Part shown: in pieces, positions 8,444-17,910 of the stretch
Position numbering within the stretch: the stretch's first letter is position 1
Layout: every line of letters starts with the position of its first letter
Assembly: GCA_964481165.1 (NCBI GenBank)
Contig: CAYZYC010000002.1
Span: 1 to 56,347, forward strand
Length of the DNA stretch: 56,347 nucleotides
Direction: 5' to 3'
DNA from: Zeimonas sp964481165
Lineage (GTDB): Bacteria; Pseudomonadota; Gammaproteobacteria; Burkholderiales; Burkholderiaceae_E
Program-made: the position numbers and the translations under genes
Notes under the pieces: generated by a model
Database searches by the model: none
The model's input: only the letters and a program-made list of their open reading frames with translations
What the model was told of the DNA's origin: nothing

Positions 8444-9312
8444 TCGGATTCCGTTGCGAAGAACGTTGCCGGGTCGATCTCGCCTTCGAAGACGGTCACG
8501 GCCGGGCCGGTCATGTGAACGTGCGTGCCGTCCCAGGCGATGCTCAGGCGGCCTCCGTTCGCGTGGATGTCGACCGGCGAACGCAACAGCCCGCGCCGGA
8601 TTCCGACGACGGCCGCGGCGCAGGCGCCGGTGCCGCAGGCCAGCGTCTCGCCGGCGCCGCGCTCCCAGACACGCAGCCGGGCACTGGAGGTCGACAGCAC
8701 CTGCAGGTAGCCCGCGTTCACGCGGCGCGGAAAACGCGCAGCATGCTCGATCCGCGGTCCTTCGGTAGTCACCGGTGCGGCCTCGACATCGTCGACGACC
8801 TGTACGGCATGCGGGTTGCCCATCGAAACCACCGAGACCCAGCGCACGACACCGTCGACGTCGAGCGGCCAGAGCAGGTCGTCGCCGACGCGGCGCGCTT
8901 CGATTCCACCCGCATCGAACGGAATCGAAGCCGGTTCGAACGACGGCACGCCCATGTCGACCCGCACGCGCCCGTCGCCCTCGATCGCGGGCTCGATCAA
9001 CCCGCCGAGCGTCTCGACGCGCAGCGTCGTCTTGTCGGTCAGTCCCTGATCGAGCACGAAGCGCGCGAAACAGCGCGCGCCATTGCCGCACTGCTCGACT
9101 TCGATGCCGTCGGCATTGAAGATCCGGTAGCGGAAATCGACATCGGGCCGCTGCGCGCGTTCGACGACGAGGATCTGGTCGGCGCCGATCCCGAAGTGCC
9201 GGTCGGCGATCCTGCGCCACTGTCGGGCGTCGAAACGCACGTCCTGGCGGATGCCGTCGATCACGACGAAGTCGTTTCCGGCGCCGTGCATCTTGCTGAA
9301 GCGCAGGGTCAT
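8440..9312 (-). CDS. dapF: Diaminopimelate epimerase DapF
   Basis: DapF interconverts LL- and meso-diaminopimelate, the last shared step towards lysine and the peptidoglycan peptide. The 290-residue protein has the N-terminus RFSKMHGAGNDFVVIDG and both catalytic cysteines, one in EQCGNGARCFARF and the other in ETLACGTGACAAA. The ATG at 9312 overlaps the stop of the upstream acyltransferase gene as ATGA, and its own stop overlaps the DUF484 start in the same way, so three genes are chained translationally. Confidence 0.97.
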   Translation of the reverse strand: MTLRFSKMHGAGNDFVVIDGIRQDVRFDARQWRRIADRHFGIGADQILVVERAQRPDVDFRYRIFNADGIEVEQCGNGARCFARFVLDQGLTDKTTLRVETLGGLIEPAIEGDGRVRVDMGVPSFEPASIPFDAGGIEARRVGDDLLWPLDVDGVVRWVSVVSMGNPHAVQVVDDVEAAPVTTEGPRIEHAARFPRRVNAGYLQVLSTSSARLRVWERGAGETLACGTGACAAAVVGIRRGLLRSPVDIHANGGRLSIAWDGTHVHMTGPAVTVFEGEIDPATFFATESE

Positions 9313-10223
9313 CGGCGGATTATCGCCGATCCGCCCCGGCGCGAATCGGCGTAGACGCTCGCCTCGCCCGGCGGACGCGTCTTGAAGCGGCGATGGCTCC
9401 ACAGGTATTGCGCCGGCATCTCGAGCACCCGGTCCTCGATGAACGCGTTCATCCTGCGCGTGGCCAGCTGCAGGTCGTCGCCGGGGAAGTCGTTCCATGC
9501 AGGGTACAGGCGCACGACGTAGCCGTCGTCGATCATCCGGGTCACGCAGGGGATCACCGCCGCACCGGTCATGCGCGCGAGCCGCGCCACCGAAGTCACC
9601 GTTGCAGCGCGCACTCCGAAGAACGGAACGAAGAGCGCGTCGCGCGCCCCGAGGTCCATGTCGGGAAGAAAGTAGAAGGGCACGCCGTTGCGCAACGCGC
9701 GGATCGCCGAACGCAGCCCGTCGGTGCGCAGGACCATCGACGCTCCCTGGAAGCGGGTGCGGCCGCGCGTCATCGCGTCGTCGAATTCCCGGTTCTTCTG
9801 TCGCGCGTACATCGAGACGATCGGCGCCTCGAAGAACATCCGCGCGCCGCCGGCATCGCAGCCGACGAAATGCGGCGCGAGCAGGATGACGGGGCGCCCG
9901 CGGTGCGCTTCGAAGAAGTCGATGCCTTCGAGGCGGCACAGCGAACGGATCCGCTGTGCGGGCCCGTACCAGAGAATGAATCGATCGATGAAGCTGCGCG
10001 TGAAGTACCGGAAGTGCTGTTTCGCGACCTGGCGCCGCCGCGCCTCGCTCCACTGCGGAAAACACAGCCTCAGGTTGGTGCGCGTGACCCTGCGCCGTCC
10101 AGCCGCGAACCACCAGACGAGCCAGCCTCCGCCATCGCCGAGCACGCGCAGCATCGGATACGGCAGCTTCGAAACCCACCGCATCAGCACCAGCGCGATT
10201 CGGGTCAGGCCGTCAACGAACAT
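9309..10223 (-). CDS. Lipid A biosynthesis lauroyl/myristoyl-type acyltransferase (second of a tandem pair)
   Basis: The 304-residue protein belongs to the LpxL/LpxM (HtrB) family that adds secondary acyl chains to lipid A at the inner membrane. It has an N-terminal hydrophobic region and the HX4D catalytic motif in APHFVGCDAGG; a PFYFLPDMDLGARD stretch follows, and YLWSHRRFKTRPPGE lies near the C-terminus as in the family. Its start overlaps the end of the preceding paralogue by 11 bases and its stop overlaps the dapF start. Which acyl position it modifies cannot be told from sequence. Confidence 0.9.
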   Translation of the reverse strand: MFVDGLTRIALVLMRWVSKLPYPMLRVLGDGGGWLVWWFAAGRRRVTRTNLRLCFPQWSEARRRQVAKQHFRYFTRSFIDRFILWYGPAQRIRSLCRLEGIDFFEAHRGRPVILLAPHFVGCDAGGARMFFEAPIVSMYARQKNREFDDAMTRGRTRFQGASMVLRTDGLRSAIRALRNGVPFYFLPDMDLGARDALFVPFFGVRAATVTSVARLARMTGAAVIPCVTRMIDDGYVVRLYPAWNDFPGDDLQLATRRMNAFIEDRVLEMPAQYLWSHRRFKTRPPGEASVYADSRRGGSAIIRR

Positions 10224-11079
10224 GCCCGCTCCGCGTCGACGGCGCCTCGGGCGGGCGCCGGTAACGGTTGTAGCCCCACAGGTACTGCGTGGGATGGCGC
10301 AGGATGCACTGCTCCATCCTCGCGTTCAGCGATTCGGCGCTCGGTGCCCCGTCGACCGGCTCCAGGTGCAGGCGCCACCCGGCCGGCCGCGAAACCCGCT
10401 CGCAGACCGCCAGCACGACGCGCGCGCCGGTTTGCCGCACGAGGCGTTCGGGCAAGGTCATCGTGTACGCCGGTTCGCCGAAGAACGGCACCCAGCGTCC
10501 GTCGCCGATGCCCGGGACCTGGTCGGGTAGCAGCCCCACGGCCTGGTGCGCATGCAGCGCGCGCAGCATCGCGCGAAGCCCGCCGACCGTCGGGGGCACG
10601 GCGCGCATGGCGTCGCGGTTGCGCGCGAACGCGACCAGCGGCCGAAGCCACTGCTTGCGCGGCGGCCGGAACAGCACCGTGATCGGTGCGCGGGTCGCGT
10701 ACCATCGTGCCGCCACGTCGAACGAGCCCAGGTGCGGCGTGACGAACAGCACTCCGCGGCCGGCGGACTCGGCTTCGACGAGCACCTGCCGGTCGTCGCA
10801 GCGCACGAGCCCGGCCACGGCCTGCAGCGAACGCGACCACACGAACGGAAGCTCGCCGATCGTGCGTCCGGCCTCGCCGGCGGCCCGCCAGCGCATTGCG
10901 CGGGAATCCAGGCCCGCGCGCTGCAGGTTGCCGCGCAGTTTGCGCCGATAGCCGGCGGATGCGACGTAGGTGATCCATCCGAGCCACGCGCCCAGGCCAC
11001 GCAGGATCGGCAACGGCAACCGGCCGAGGCAGCGCAGCGTAGTCAGCGCAAGACCGCCGCGCTCGGCTTCGGGGGACAT
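10213..11079 (-). CDS. Lipid A biosynthesis lauroyl/myristoyl-type acyltransferase (first of a tandem pair)
   Basis: This 288-residue LpxL-family protein has the HX4D motif in TPHLGSFDVAARW, the LLPDQVPGIGDGRWVPFFG segment and the C-terminal YLWGYNRYRRPP typical of lipid A secondary acyltransferases. It is the first gene of the minus-strand run ending at xerC and starts at ATG 11079, opposite the metK promoter region. The neighbouring paralogue shares the same motifs but differs throughout, which fits division of labour between two acyl positions rather than a recent duplication. Confidence 0.9.
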   Translation of the reverse strand: MSPEAERGGLALTTLRCLGRLPLPILRGLGAWLGWITYVASAGYRRKLRGNLQRAGLDSRAMRWRAAGEAGRTIGELPFVWSRSLQAVAGLVRCDDRQVLVEAESAGRGVLFVTPHLGSFDVAARWYATRAPITVLFRPPRKQWLRPLVAFARNRDAMRAVPPTVGGLRAMLRALHAHQAVGLLPDQVPGIGDGRWVPFFGEPAYTMTLPERLVRQTGARVVLAVCERVSRPAGWRLHLEPVDGAPSAESLNARMEQCILRHPTQYLWGYNRYRRPPEAPSTRSGHVR

Positions 11080-11143
11080 CGGCTCGGTCTTCCATCGGAT
11101 CCATGCGCCCGGACGGCGGGGCGCGCGAGGCGCGAGCCTACCT

Positions 11144-11149
11144 TATAAT
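11144..11149 (+). promoter_or_regulatory. -10 box of the metK promoter
   Basis: A perfect TATAAT lies 134 bases before the metK start codon. No convincing -35 element is visible at 16-18 bases upstream. Transcription would begin near 11156, exactly where the possible structured leader begins. Confidence 0.6.
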
Positions 11150-11150
11150 C

Positions 11151-11229
11151 GCCGTGCCGCCGAGTTAATGGGACAACTTGCGGGGCGGCGAAGGCGCGCG
11201 AGCGCGCCCGAAAAAAACCCGCTAAAGCG
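11151..11229 (+). promoter_or_regulatory. Possible structured metK leader with an H-type pseudoknot
   Basis: GCCGCC at 11156-11161 pairs perfectly with GGCGGC at 11184-11189. Inside the loop, AGTT (11163-11166) can pair with AACT (11175-11178), and GCGG (11180-11183) can pair with CCGC (11219-11222) further downstream, giving a pseudoknot. Between lie a strong GGCGCG/CGCGCC hairpin (11193-11208) and a run of seven A. The element starts at the predicted transcript start and ends about 40 bases before the ribosome binding site. The pairing is read directly from the sequence; that it senses S-adenosylmethionine is only suggested by the downstream gene. I do not match it to a riboswitch class I know. 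Confidence 0.4.
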
Positions 11230-11282
11230 TCGCCTGCTTCTCGAAAGTCGGCAGCGCCGTCCGCTTCCACAGGAGAGAAGCC

Positions 11283-12449
11283 TTGGTCAGCGAATATCTG
11301 TTCACCTCCGAGTCGGTTTCCGAGGGGCACCCCGACAAGGTGTCCGACCAGATCTCGGACGCGATACTCGATGCATTGCTCGCACAGGACAAGTTCTCGC
11401 GGGTCGCCGCCGAGACGCTGTGCACCACGGGTCTCGTCGTGCTGGCCGGGGAGATCACGTCGCAGGCCAACATCGACTACATCCAGGTCGCCCGCGACAC
11501 GCTGAAGTCGATCGGCTACGACAACACCGAATTCGGCATCGACTATCGCGGCTGCGGCGTGATGGTCTGCTACGACAAGCAGTCGCCCGACATCGCGCAG
11601 GGCGTGAACAACGCCGGCGACGACAACCTCGACCAGGGGGCCGGAGACCAGGGGCTGATGTTCGGCTACGCCTGCGACGAGACCCCCGAACTGATGCCGG
11701 CGGCGATCTATTATTCGCACCGTCTCGTCGAGCGGCAGTCGCAGCTGCGCAAGAGCGGAAAGCTGGCGTGGCTGCGCCCCGACGCGAAATCGCAGCTCAC
11801 CCTGCGTTACGTCGATGGCCGTCCGCAGTCGGTCGACACGGTCGTGATTTCCACGCAGCACTCGCCGGACATCAGCGCGGCGCTCGTGCGCGAGTCGGTG
11901 ATCGAGGAGATCGTCAAGCCGGCGATACCGGCGGCGATGATGAAGGGCGAAGTGCGCTTCCTGGTCAACCCGACCGGCCGGTTCGTCATCGGCGGCCCGC
12001 AAGGCGACTGCGGACTGACCGGACGCAAGATCATCGTCGACACCTACGGCGGATCCGCGCCGCACGGCGGCGGAGCATTCTCCGGAAAGGACCCGTCGAA
12101 AGTCGACCGCTCGGCCGCGTACGCCGCGCGGTACGTCGCGAAGAACATCGTCGCTGCCGGGCTGGCGCAACGTTGCCTGGTGCAGATCTCCTACGCGATC
12201 GGAATCGCGCGTCCCACGTCGGTGATGGTGACCACGCAGGGCACCGGAAGGATCAGCGACGAGAAGCTGTCCGAAATGGTCTCGCGGCACTTCGACCTGC
12301 GGCCCAAGGGAATCGTGCAGATGCTCGACCTGCTGCGGCCGATCTACCAGAAGACCGCCGCGTACGGCCACTTCGGACGCGACGAGCCCGAGTTCTCCTG
12401 GGAACGCACCGACAAGGCCGAAGCGCTGCGCATCGACGCCGGGGCCTGA
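11283..12449 (+). CDS. metK: S-adenosylmethionine synthase MetK
   Basis: MetK makes S-adenosylmethionine from methionine and ATP. The 388-residue protein has the expected length and motifs: ESVSEGHPDKVSDQ at the N-terminus, GAGDQGLMFGYACDET (methionine loop region), and the P-loop-like GGGAFSGKD. The start codon is TTG at 11283, preceded by AGGAGAG at 11271-11277 with a good spacing; no ATG or GTG fits the conserved N-terminus. The gene has its own -10 box and a long leader with predicted structure. It diverges from the lipid A acyltransferase operon. Confidence 0.97.
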   Translation: MVSEYLFTSESVSEGHPDKVSDQISDAILDALLAQDKFSRVAAETLCTTGLVVLAGEITSQANIDYIQVARDTLKSIGYDNTEFGIDYRGCGVMVCYDKQSPDIAQGVNNAGDDNLDQGAGDQGLMFGYACDETPELMPAAIYYSHRLVERQSQLRKSGKLAWLRPDAKSQLTLRYVDGRPQSVDTVVISTQHSPDISAALVRESVIEEIVKPAIPAAMMKGEVRFLVNPTGRFVIGGPQGDCGLTGRKIIVDTYGGSAPHGGGAFSGKDPSKVDRSAAYAARYVAKNIVAAGLAQRCLVQISYAIGIARPTSVMVTTQGTGRISDEKLSEMVSRHFDLRPKGIVQMLDLLRPIYQKTAAYGHFGRDEPEFSWERTDKAEALRIDAGA

Positions 12450-12450
12450 A

Positions 12451-12524
12451 GCCGGCGGATCCGGCCTGGGCGTACCGGGCCGGGCGCACCGGCATCGGCA
12501 TCGCCCGGCTGCGGATCCGCCCGG
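12451..12524 (+). terminator. Long imperfect inverted repeat after metK
   Basis: GCCGGCGGATCCG directly after the metK stop codon is complementary, with one bulged base, to CGGATCCGCCCGGC ending at 12524. The loop is about 48 bases and there is no T tract, so a role as terminator is only a guess from position. Confidence 0.3.
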
Positions 12525-12608
12525 CGTGCATTCCGCAACGCGAAATGCGCGTGCGGATGACGCCGCGGATGACGCCGGTCAAGCGTTCGCCGTCGCGGCT
12601 CTGCTCCA

Positions 12609-12992
12609 ATGCGGAGCATGGTTCCGCTCGTTCACGCAATGTTCCAGCTGATCGGATGCCCTGCTGCGGGTCGTCCGGGCCTGGCGCACGAAATCAGCGA
12701 GGCACTGGCCGGGGAGACGCGCATGCCGATCGCAACGCGCCTGCGACTGGTCGCACTCGCGACCCGGCTCGAGGCCGGCGACGGCTGCGGGCTGCGTTGC
12801 GTCGGGCGTCCGCTGTTCGAAGGCGTGCTCGGCGACGCCGCCGATGCAGCCGACGAAACGCAGGCATTGGCGGCGCTTGCGGCTGCCGCACCGGAACTGC
12901 GCACGATGGCCGACGATCTCGCGCAGCGTGGCGATCCGTGTTCGCTGGCGCCGGCGGCGCTGCTCGAGCTGCTGCGTTCGCGGCTGCACTGA
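12609..12992 (+). CDS. Hypothetical protein between metK and pdxH
   Basis: This 127-residue frame has the strong third-position G/C bias of its neighbours and no rare-codon clusters, which supports real coding. The product is Ala/Leu-rich and mostly helical in appearance, with a segment LVALATRLEAGDGCGLRCVG; it has four cysteines but no motif I recognise. The start is uncertain: ATGs at 12609, 12618 and 12639 are in frame and none has a well-spaced ribosome binding site. It is convergent with pdxH, 15 bases away. Confidence 0.45.
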   Translation: MRSMVPLVHAMFQLIGCPAAGRPGLAHEISEALAGETRMPIATRLRLVALATRLEAGDGCGLRCVGRPLFEGVLGDAADAADETQALAALAAAAPELRTMADDLAQRGDPCSLAPAALLELLRSRLH

Positions 12993-13007
12993 GCGTCGGG
13001 AAAGCCG

Positions 13008-13643
13008 TCAGGGGGCGAGCCGCTGGCGCGTCCACCGGTCGGCGTCGCGGCGGTAGACGATGCGGTCGTGCATCCGCGACGGCCTTCCCTGCCAGAACTC
13101 CCAATAGACGGGAACGAGCCTGAACCCGCCCCAGTGCGGCGGCCGCGGGGGATGCAGCCCGAACTTCAGCCCGAATTCGGCCGCGCGCGCGACCAGCGAC
13201 GCGCGCGAGGCGAGAGGGCGACTCTGGTCGGACGCCCACGCGCCGATCCGCGAGGCGAGCGGGCGCGTCGCGAAATACGCGTCGGACTCGGCAGCGTCGA
13301 TCCGCACGACGTCGCCTTCGATGCGCACGACCCGTTCGAGCTCGACCCAGTGAAACTGCAGCGCCGCGAACGGGTGCGCCGCGAGTTCGCGCCCCTTGCG
13401 GCTTTCGTAGTTCGTGTACCAGACGATTCCGCGCTCGTCGAAATCCTTGATCAGCACGACGCGGGTCGAAGGCCGTCCGTCGGCGCCGACCGTGGCGAGC
13501 GTCATCGCGTTGGGCTCCGGCAGTTCGGCGCCCAGCGCCTGCTCGAACCAGCGTGCGAACTGCCCGAGCGGATCCTCGAGCGTGTGCGTCTCGTCGAGTT
13601 CGCCGCGCTCGTAACTCTTGCGCAGATCTTGCAGGCGGCTCAT
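13008..13643 (-). CDS. pdxH: Pyridoxamine 5'-phosphate oxidase PdxH
   Basis: PdxH is the FMN enzyme that oxidises pyridoxine or pyridoxamine 5'-phosphate to pyridoxal 5'-phosphate. The 211-residue protein has the family N-terminus MSRLQDLRKSYERGEL, the FMN/PLP region RVVLIKDFDERGIVWYTNY and FHWVELERVVRIEG. The C-terminal PHWGGFRLVP plus WRxP-like end (DRWTRQRLAP) also match, although the usual final tryptophan-arginine motif is partly altered. It diverges from the HD-GYP gene across 152 bases. Confidence 0.95.
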   Translation of the reverse strand: MSRLQDLRKSYERGELDETHTLEDPLGQFARWFEQALGAELPEPNAMTLATVGADGRPSTRVVLIKDFDERGIVWYTNYESRKGRELAAHPFAALQFHWVELERVVRIEGDVVRIDAAESDAYFATRPLASRIGAWASDQSRPLASRASLVARAAEFGLKFGLHPPRPPHWGGFRLVPVYWEFWQGRPSRMHDRIVYRRDADRWTRQRLAP

Positions 13644-13795
13644 GGCGGCAGTGTAGCGTGCCGTTCTCCACTGACGATCCGGCGCCGACCTTTCGTCGCC
13701 CTGCGTCGCCCCGTCTGTGGTTTCGCCGCGCCGGTGCGTGGACTCGGGCAGGCGGCGAAGTTATCCTTGCGCACGATTTTCGAGAGACCGGAACG

Positions 13796-15445
13796 ATGGC
13801 TACGCCGTTCATCGCAGACCTGGAGGAGATCGTCTATCCGTCGGCGTCGGGCGCTCACGACGACCGCTACCGGATCGACGCACGGCGCGTGCTGGCGGGA
13901 ATGTTCGTTGCCGAACTCGATCGGCCCTGGGCGGACACGCCGCTGCCGCAAGGCGGGTTGCTGGTCACGGGCGACGACGAGATCGCGGCGATACGCCGGC
14001 AGTGCACGCACGTCATGGTCGATCCGAAACGATCGACCGCGGGCATGCTCGACGCCATCAAGGCGGCCGCGGTGCTGTCGAACGACCAGCCGCTGACGCT
14101 GGCAGGCTACGAGAACGCCGTCGAAAGCGCACCCGCACCTGCGCCGGCGAGCGCCCGCGACGCGGCATCGGCGCGGCGCCGCAGGAACGCCGCGCTGCGC
14201 GATGCGCCCGATGTGCACGTGGAGCGTCGCGACGACGTGCACCCGTCGAACCAATCGCGCGTCCGTGTGCGGGCGCTGTTGCTCGCGCGGGACGGACGAC
14301 CCGCGCCTGAAATGCGCAGCGCTGCCATGAGTCCGGTCGCTCGACTGCGCAGCTGGCTCACCGGAGATGCGCGCGCTGCCGAATCGGTGCAGCTCGGCGT
14401 TCGTCACAGCATCGAGGAACTGCGCGCCGCCTGGGGCGATCCGATCGGCGCCGTCGAACCCGCCGGCCACGAACCGATCCGCGGCTCGCTCGCCGACGCA
14501 CGACCGGCGTTCGCACAGCTCGTCGGCGCTGCCGATTCGATCGTGGCGCAGGTGCGCCACGGGAACACGCCCGCGCTCGAGCCGATCCGGTCTGCAATCG
14601 ACGCGTTCGTCCCGGTGCTGCAACGTGCGCCCGACGCGATGCGGTGGGTCGGCGCGATCCACTCGCAGAATGCGCCTTCGCCGAATCCGGCGGTCGCCGT
14701 GGCGCTCAGGCTCGCCGAGTTCGGGCGTTCGCTGGGAATGGACCGCGAGGCGCTGCACGAGCTCGCGCTGACCGGGCTGCTGCTCGACGTCGGAAAGGCG
14801 CTGCTGCCGCGCGAACTGCTCGAGCATCCCGGAGTCCTCGCACCGCACGATCACGCGCTGGTGAAACAGCACGTCACGATCGGCCTCGACCTGCTGTCGC
14901 GCTCCGGGCCGCTGCCCGAGAGCGTCGTGCGGGCGATCGCCGAGCATCACGAACGCCTCGACGGTTCCGGATATCCGGGCAGGCTGCGCGGCGAGGAAAT
15001 CAGCCTCTACGGGCGCATGGCGGGAATCGTCGACACCTTCTGCGGCCTGACCGCGATACGCGCCTACGCGAACCCGCTTTCGGTCGAGGACGCCCTCTCG
15101 GCGTTGCACGGCTGGTCCGGCCAGCTGTTCTGCGCCGACCTCGTCGAGCACTTCGTCCTGTGCACCGGAGTCTTTCCGATCGGAACCCTCGTCGAACTGC
15201 GCGGCGGCGAAGTCGCCGCCGTCGTCGAACGCCAGCCCGGAGAGCAGATGCATCCGCGCCTCGTCGTGATGACCGGCGCCGACAAGGGCCCGTTGCGGCC
15301 TGTGCGAGACCGTGCCGGCGAACAGGATCCCGATCACGTCTACACCGGGGCATCGGTGCGCATCGCGCACGGCCTGCCGGCCGGTGCATACGGGCTTCGA
15401 CTGCCCGACTTCTACGCGCGCCCCGCGCAGCGACCCGGCTTCTAG
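13796..15445 (+). CDS. HD-GYP family protein with DUF3391 and degenerate HD site
   Basis: The 549-residue protein has an N-terminal DUF3391-like region (RIDARRVLAGMFVAELDRPW), a long Ala/Arg-rich linker, and a C-terminal HD-GYP domain. Active members hydrolyse cyclic di-GMP. The GYP signature is intact (HHERLDGSGYP, residues 392-394 being GYP), but the HD dyad is L330-D331 in LLLDVGK, and the first metal histidine of the domain appears to be replaced by Asn in the SPNPAVAVAL stretch. Loss of two metal ligands argues against normal phosphodiesterase activity; a binding or scaffold role is possible. The ATG at 13796 is preferred because DUF3391 begins soon after. A paralogue lies at 18936-20525. 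Confidence 0.85.
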   Translation: MATPFIADLEEIVYPSASGAHDDRYRIDARRVLAGMFVAELDRPWADTPLPQGGLLVTGDDEIAAIRRQCTHVMVDPKRSTAGMLDAIKAAAVLSNDQPLTLAGYENAVESAPAPAPASARDAASARRRRNAALRDAPDVHVERRDDVHPSNQSRVRVRALLLARDGRPAPEMRSAAMSPVARLRSWLTGDARAAESVQLGVRHSIEELRAAWGDPIGAVEPAGHEPIRGSLADARPAFAQLVGAADSIVAQVRHGNTPALEPIRSAIDAFVPVLQRAPDAMRWVGAIHSQNAPSPNPAVAVALRLAEFGRSLGMDREALHELALTGLLLDVGKALLPRELLEHPGVLAPHDHALVKQHVTIGLDLLSRSGPLPESVVRAIAEHHERLDGSGYPGRLRGEEISLYGRMAGIVDTFCGLTAIRAYANPLSVEDALSALHGWSGQLFCADLVEHFVLCTGVFPIGTLVELRGGEVAAVVERQPGEQMHPRLVVMTGADKGPLRPVRDRAGEQDPDHVYTGASVRIAHGLPAGAYGLRLPDFYARPAQRPGF

Positions 15446-15482
15446 GGCCTGTCACACTACGATCTAGTGTGAACAGGCCCTA
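15442..15482. repeat. Long hairpin overlapping the stop of the HD-GYP gene
   Basis: CTAGGGCCTGT-CACACTA (from 15442) and TAGTGTGAACAGGCCCTAG (ending at 15482) form an almost perfect 18-base-pair stem with one unpaired base and a loop of a few bases containing GATC. The TAG stop codon of the HD-GYP gene lies in the left arm. There is no T tract. It may act as a bidirectional terminator or be a palindromic repeat element; a degenerate half copy occurs after metF at 18746-18762, which also contains that gene's TAG stop. Confidence 0.6.
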
Positions 15483-15495
15483 GCGCGCGCAGCGC

Positions 15496-15501
15496 TATAA
15501 T
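15496..15501 (+). promoter_or_regulatory. -10 box of the ahcY promoter
   Basis: A perfect TATAAT lies 7 bases before the first paired base of the SAH riboswitch, so the transcript would start almost exactly at the aptamer. No good -35 element is visible; the -35 position falls within the right arm of the hairpin at 15442-15482. Confidence 0.65.
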
Positions 15502-15507
15502 CGCGTT

Positions 15508-15580
15508 CCCGAGGAGCGCTGCAACGGCCGCCGGCTACCGGCCGCCGCCAGGCTCGGGACGTTCACCTGCAACGGCGCTC
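15508..15580 (+). promoter_or_regulatory. S-adenosylhomocysteine (SAH) riboswitch
   Basis: CCCGAG (15508-15513) pairs with CTCGGG (15553-15558) to form P1. GCCGG/CCGGC around 15529-15541 forms the P2 hairpin, and GAGCGC (15514-15519) pairs perfectly with GCGCTC (15575-15580) to form the pseudoknot. The conserved strings GAGGAGCGCTGCAACGG and CCAGGCTCGGG are present. Known members bind SAH and turn on genes for SAH recycling. Here it precedes ahcY by 111 bases and would control the whole ahcY-tlyA-metF unit. Confidence 0.92.
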
Positions 15581-15691
15581 GTCGACCGTGAATCCGCCAC
15601 GGCAGACGGGCCCCGAACCGAATCGCACCGCGTCGGCGCGATTCCCCCGGTTCTCCTGCTGCCGCGGCACCCATCTTCCGCAGGAGTGACC

Positions 15692-17113
<1,422 letters not shown>

Positions 17114-17157
17114 CGGCGCGCGACGCCCGGCGCCGCGCCTACGCGCAACACCGCAAC

Positions 17158-17910
17158 GTGCGAGCCGACCTGCTCCTCGTGTCCCGTGGGCTCGCCGCGT
17201 CGCGCGCCCGGGCACGCGAGCTGATCGAAGCCGGCGCGGTGCGCGTCGGCAGCGGCGAGCGCGCGCGCCTGCTGCACAAGGCCTCGGCCGAGGTCGGTGA
17301 AAGCGACGCCGTGTCGGTGCTACGCGATGCGGGCCCGCGATACGTGTCGCGCGGCGGCATCAAGCTCGAAGGCGCGCTGTCGCATTCGGGCGTCGATCCG
17401 CGCGGCCGGACGTGCCTGGACATCGGCCAGAGCACCGGAGGCTTCACCGATTGCCTGCTGCAGGCAGGCGCCGAGCGGGTCGTCGGCATCGACGTCGGCC
17501 ACGGGCAGCTGCACCCGCGACTGCGCGAGGACGCCCGCGTGCGCTCCTTCGAGGGGATCAACGTGCGCACGCCCGATGCGCGCCTGCTCGCCGAGGCGCG
17601 CGCGGCGTCGGGCTTCGAGCTCGTCGTCGTCGATCTCTCGTTCATCTCGCTGAGGCACGCGTTGGCGCCGGCCTGCGCGCTGGCGCGCGACGGCGCGACG
17701 CTGCTCGCGCTGGTAAAGCCCCAGTTCGAGGTCGGCCCGGGCGGCGTCGACCGGCGCGGCCTCGTGCGCGACCCGGAGCGCTACGAGACCGTGCGCGAAT
17801 CGATCTGCCATGCAGCCGCGCAGGCGGGCTGGGCCGTCGAGGACTGGTTCGACAGCCCGATCCGCGGTGGCGACGGCAACCGCGAATTCTTCCTTCAGGC
17901 GCGCAAATGA
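17158..17910 (+). CDS. TlyA family rRNA (cytidine-2'-O)-methyltransferase
   Basis: The 250-residue protein has an N-terminal S4 RNA-binding domain (DLLLVSRGLAASRARARELIEAG) and a C-terminal FtsJ/RrmJ-like methyltransferase domain starting YVSRGGIKLEGAL and containing the SAM motif CLDIGQSTGGFTDCLLQAG. TlyA proteins 2'-O-methylate rRNA in some bacteria; the name hemolysin A is historical. The GTG at 17158 places the S4 domain at the expected N-terminus. It consumes SAM and produces SAH, so its place behind a SAH riboswitch with ahcY makes metabolic sense. Its stop overlaps the metF start as ATGA. Confidence 0.9.
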   Translation: MRADLLLVSRGLAASRARARELIEAGAVRVGSGERARLLHKASAEVGESDAVSVLRDAGPRYVSRGGIKLEGALSHSGVDPRGRTCLDIGQSTGGFTDCLLQAGAERVVGIDVGHGQLHPRLREDARVRSFEGINVRTPDARLLAEARAASGFELVVVDLSFISLRHALAPACALARDGATLLALVKPQFEVGPGGVDRRGLVRDPERYETVRESICHAAAQAGWAVEDWFDSPIRGGDGNREFFLQARK

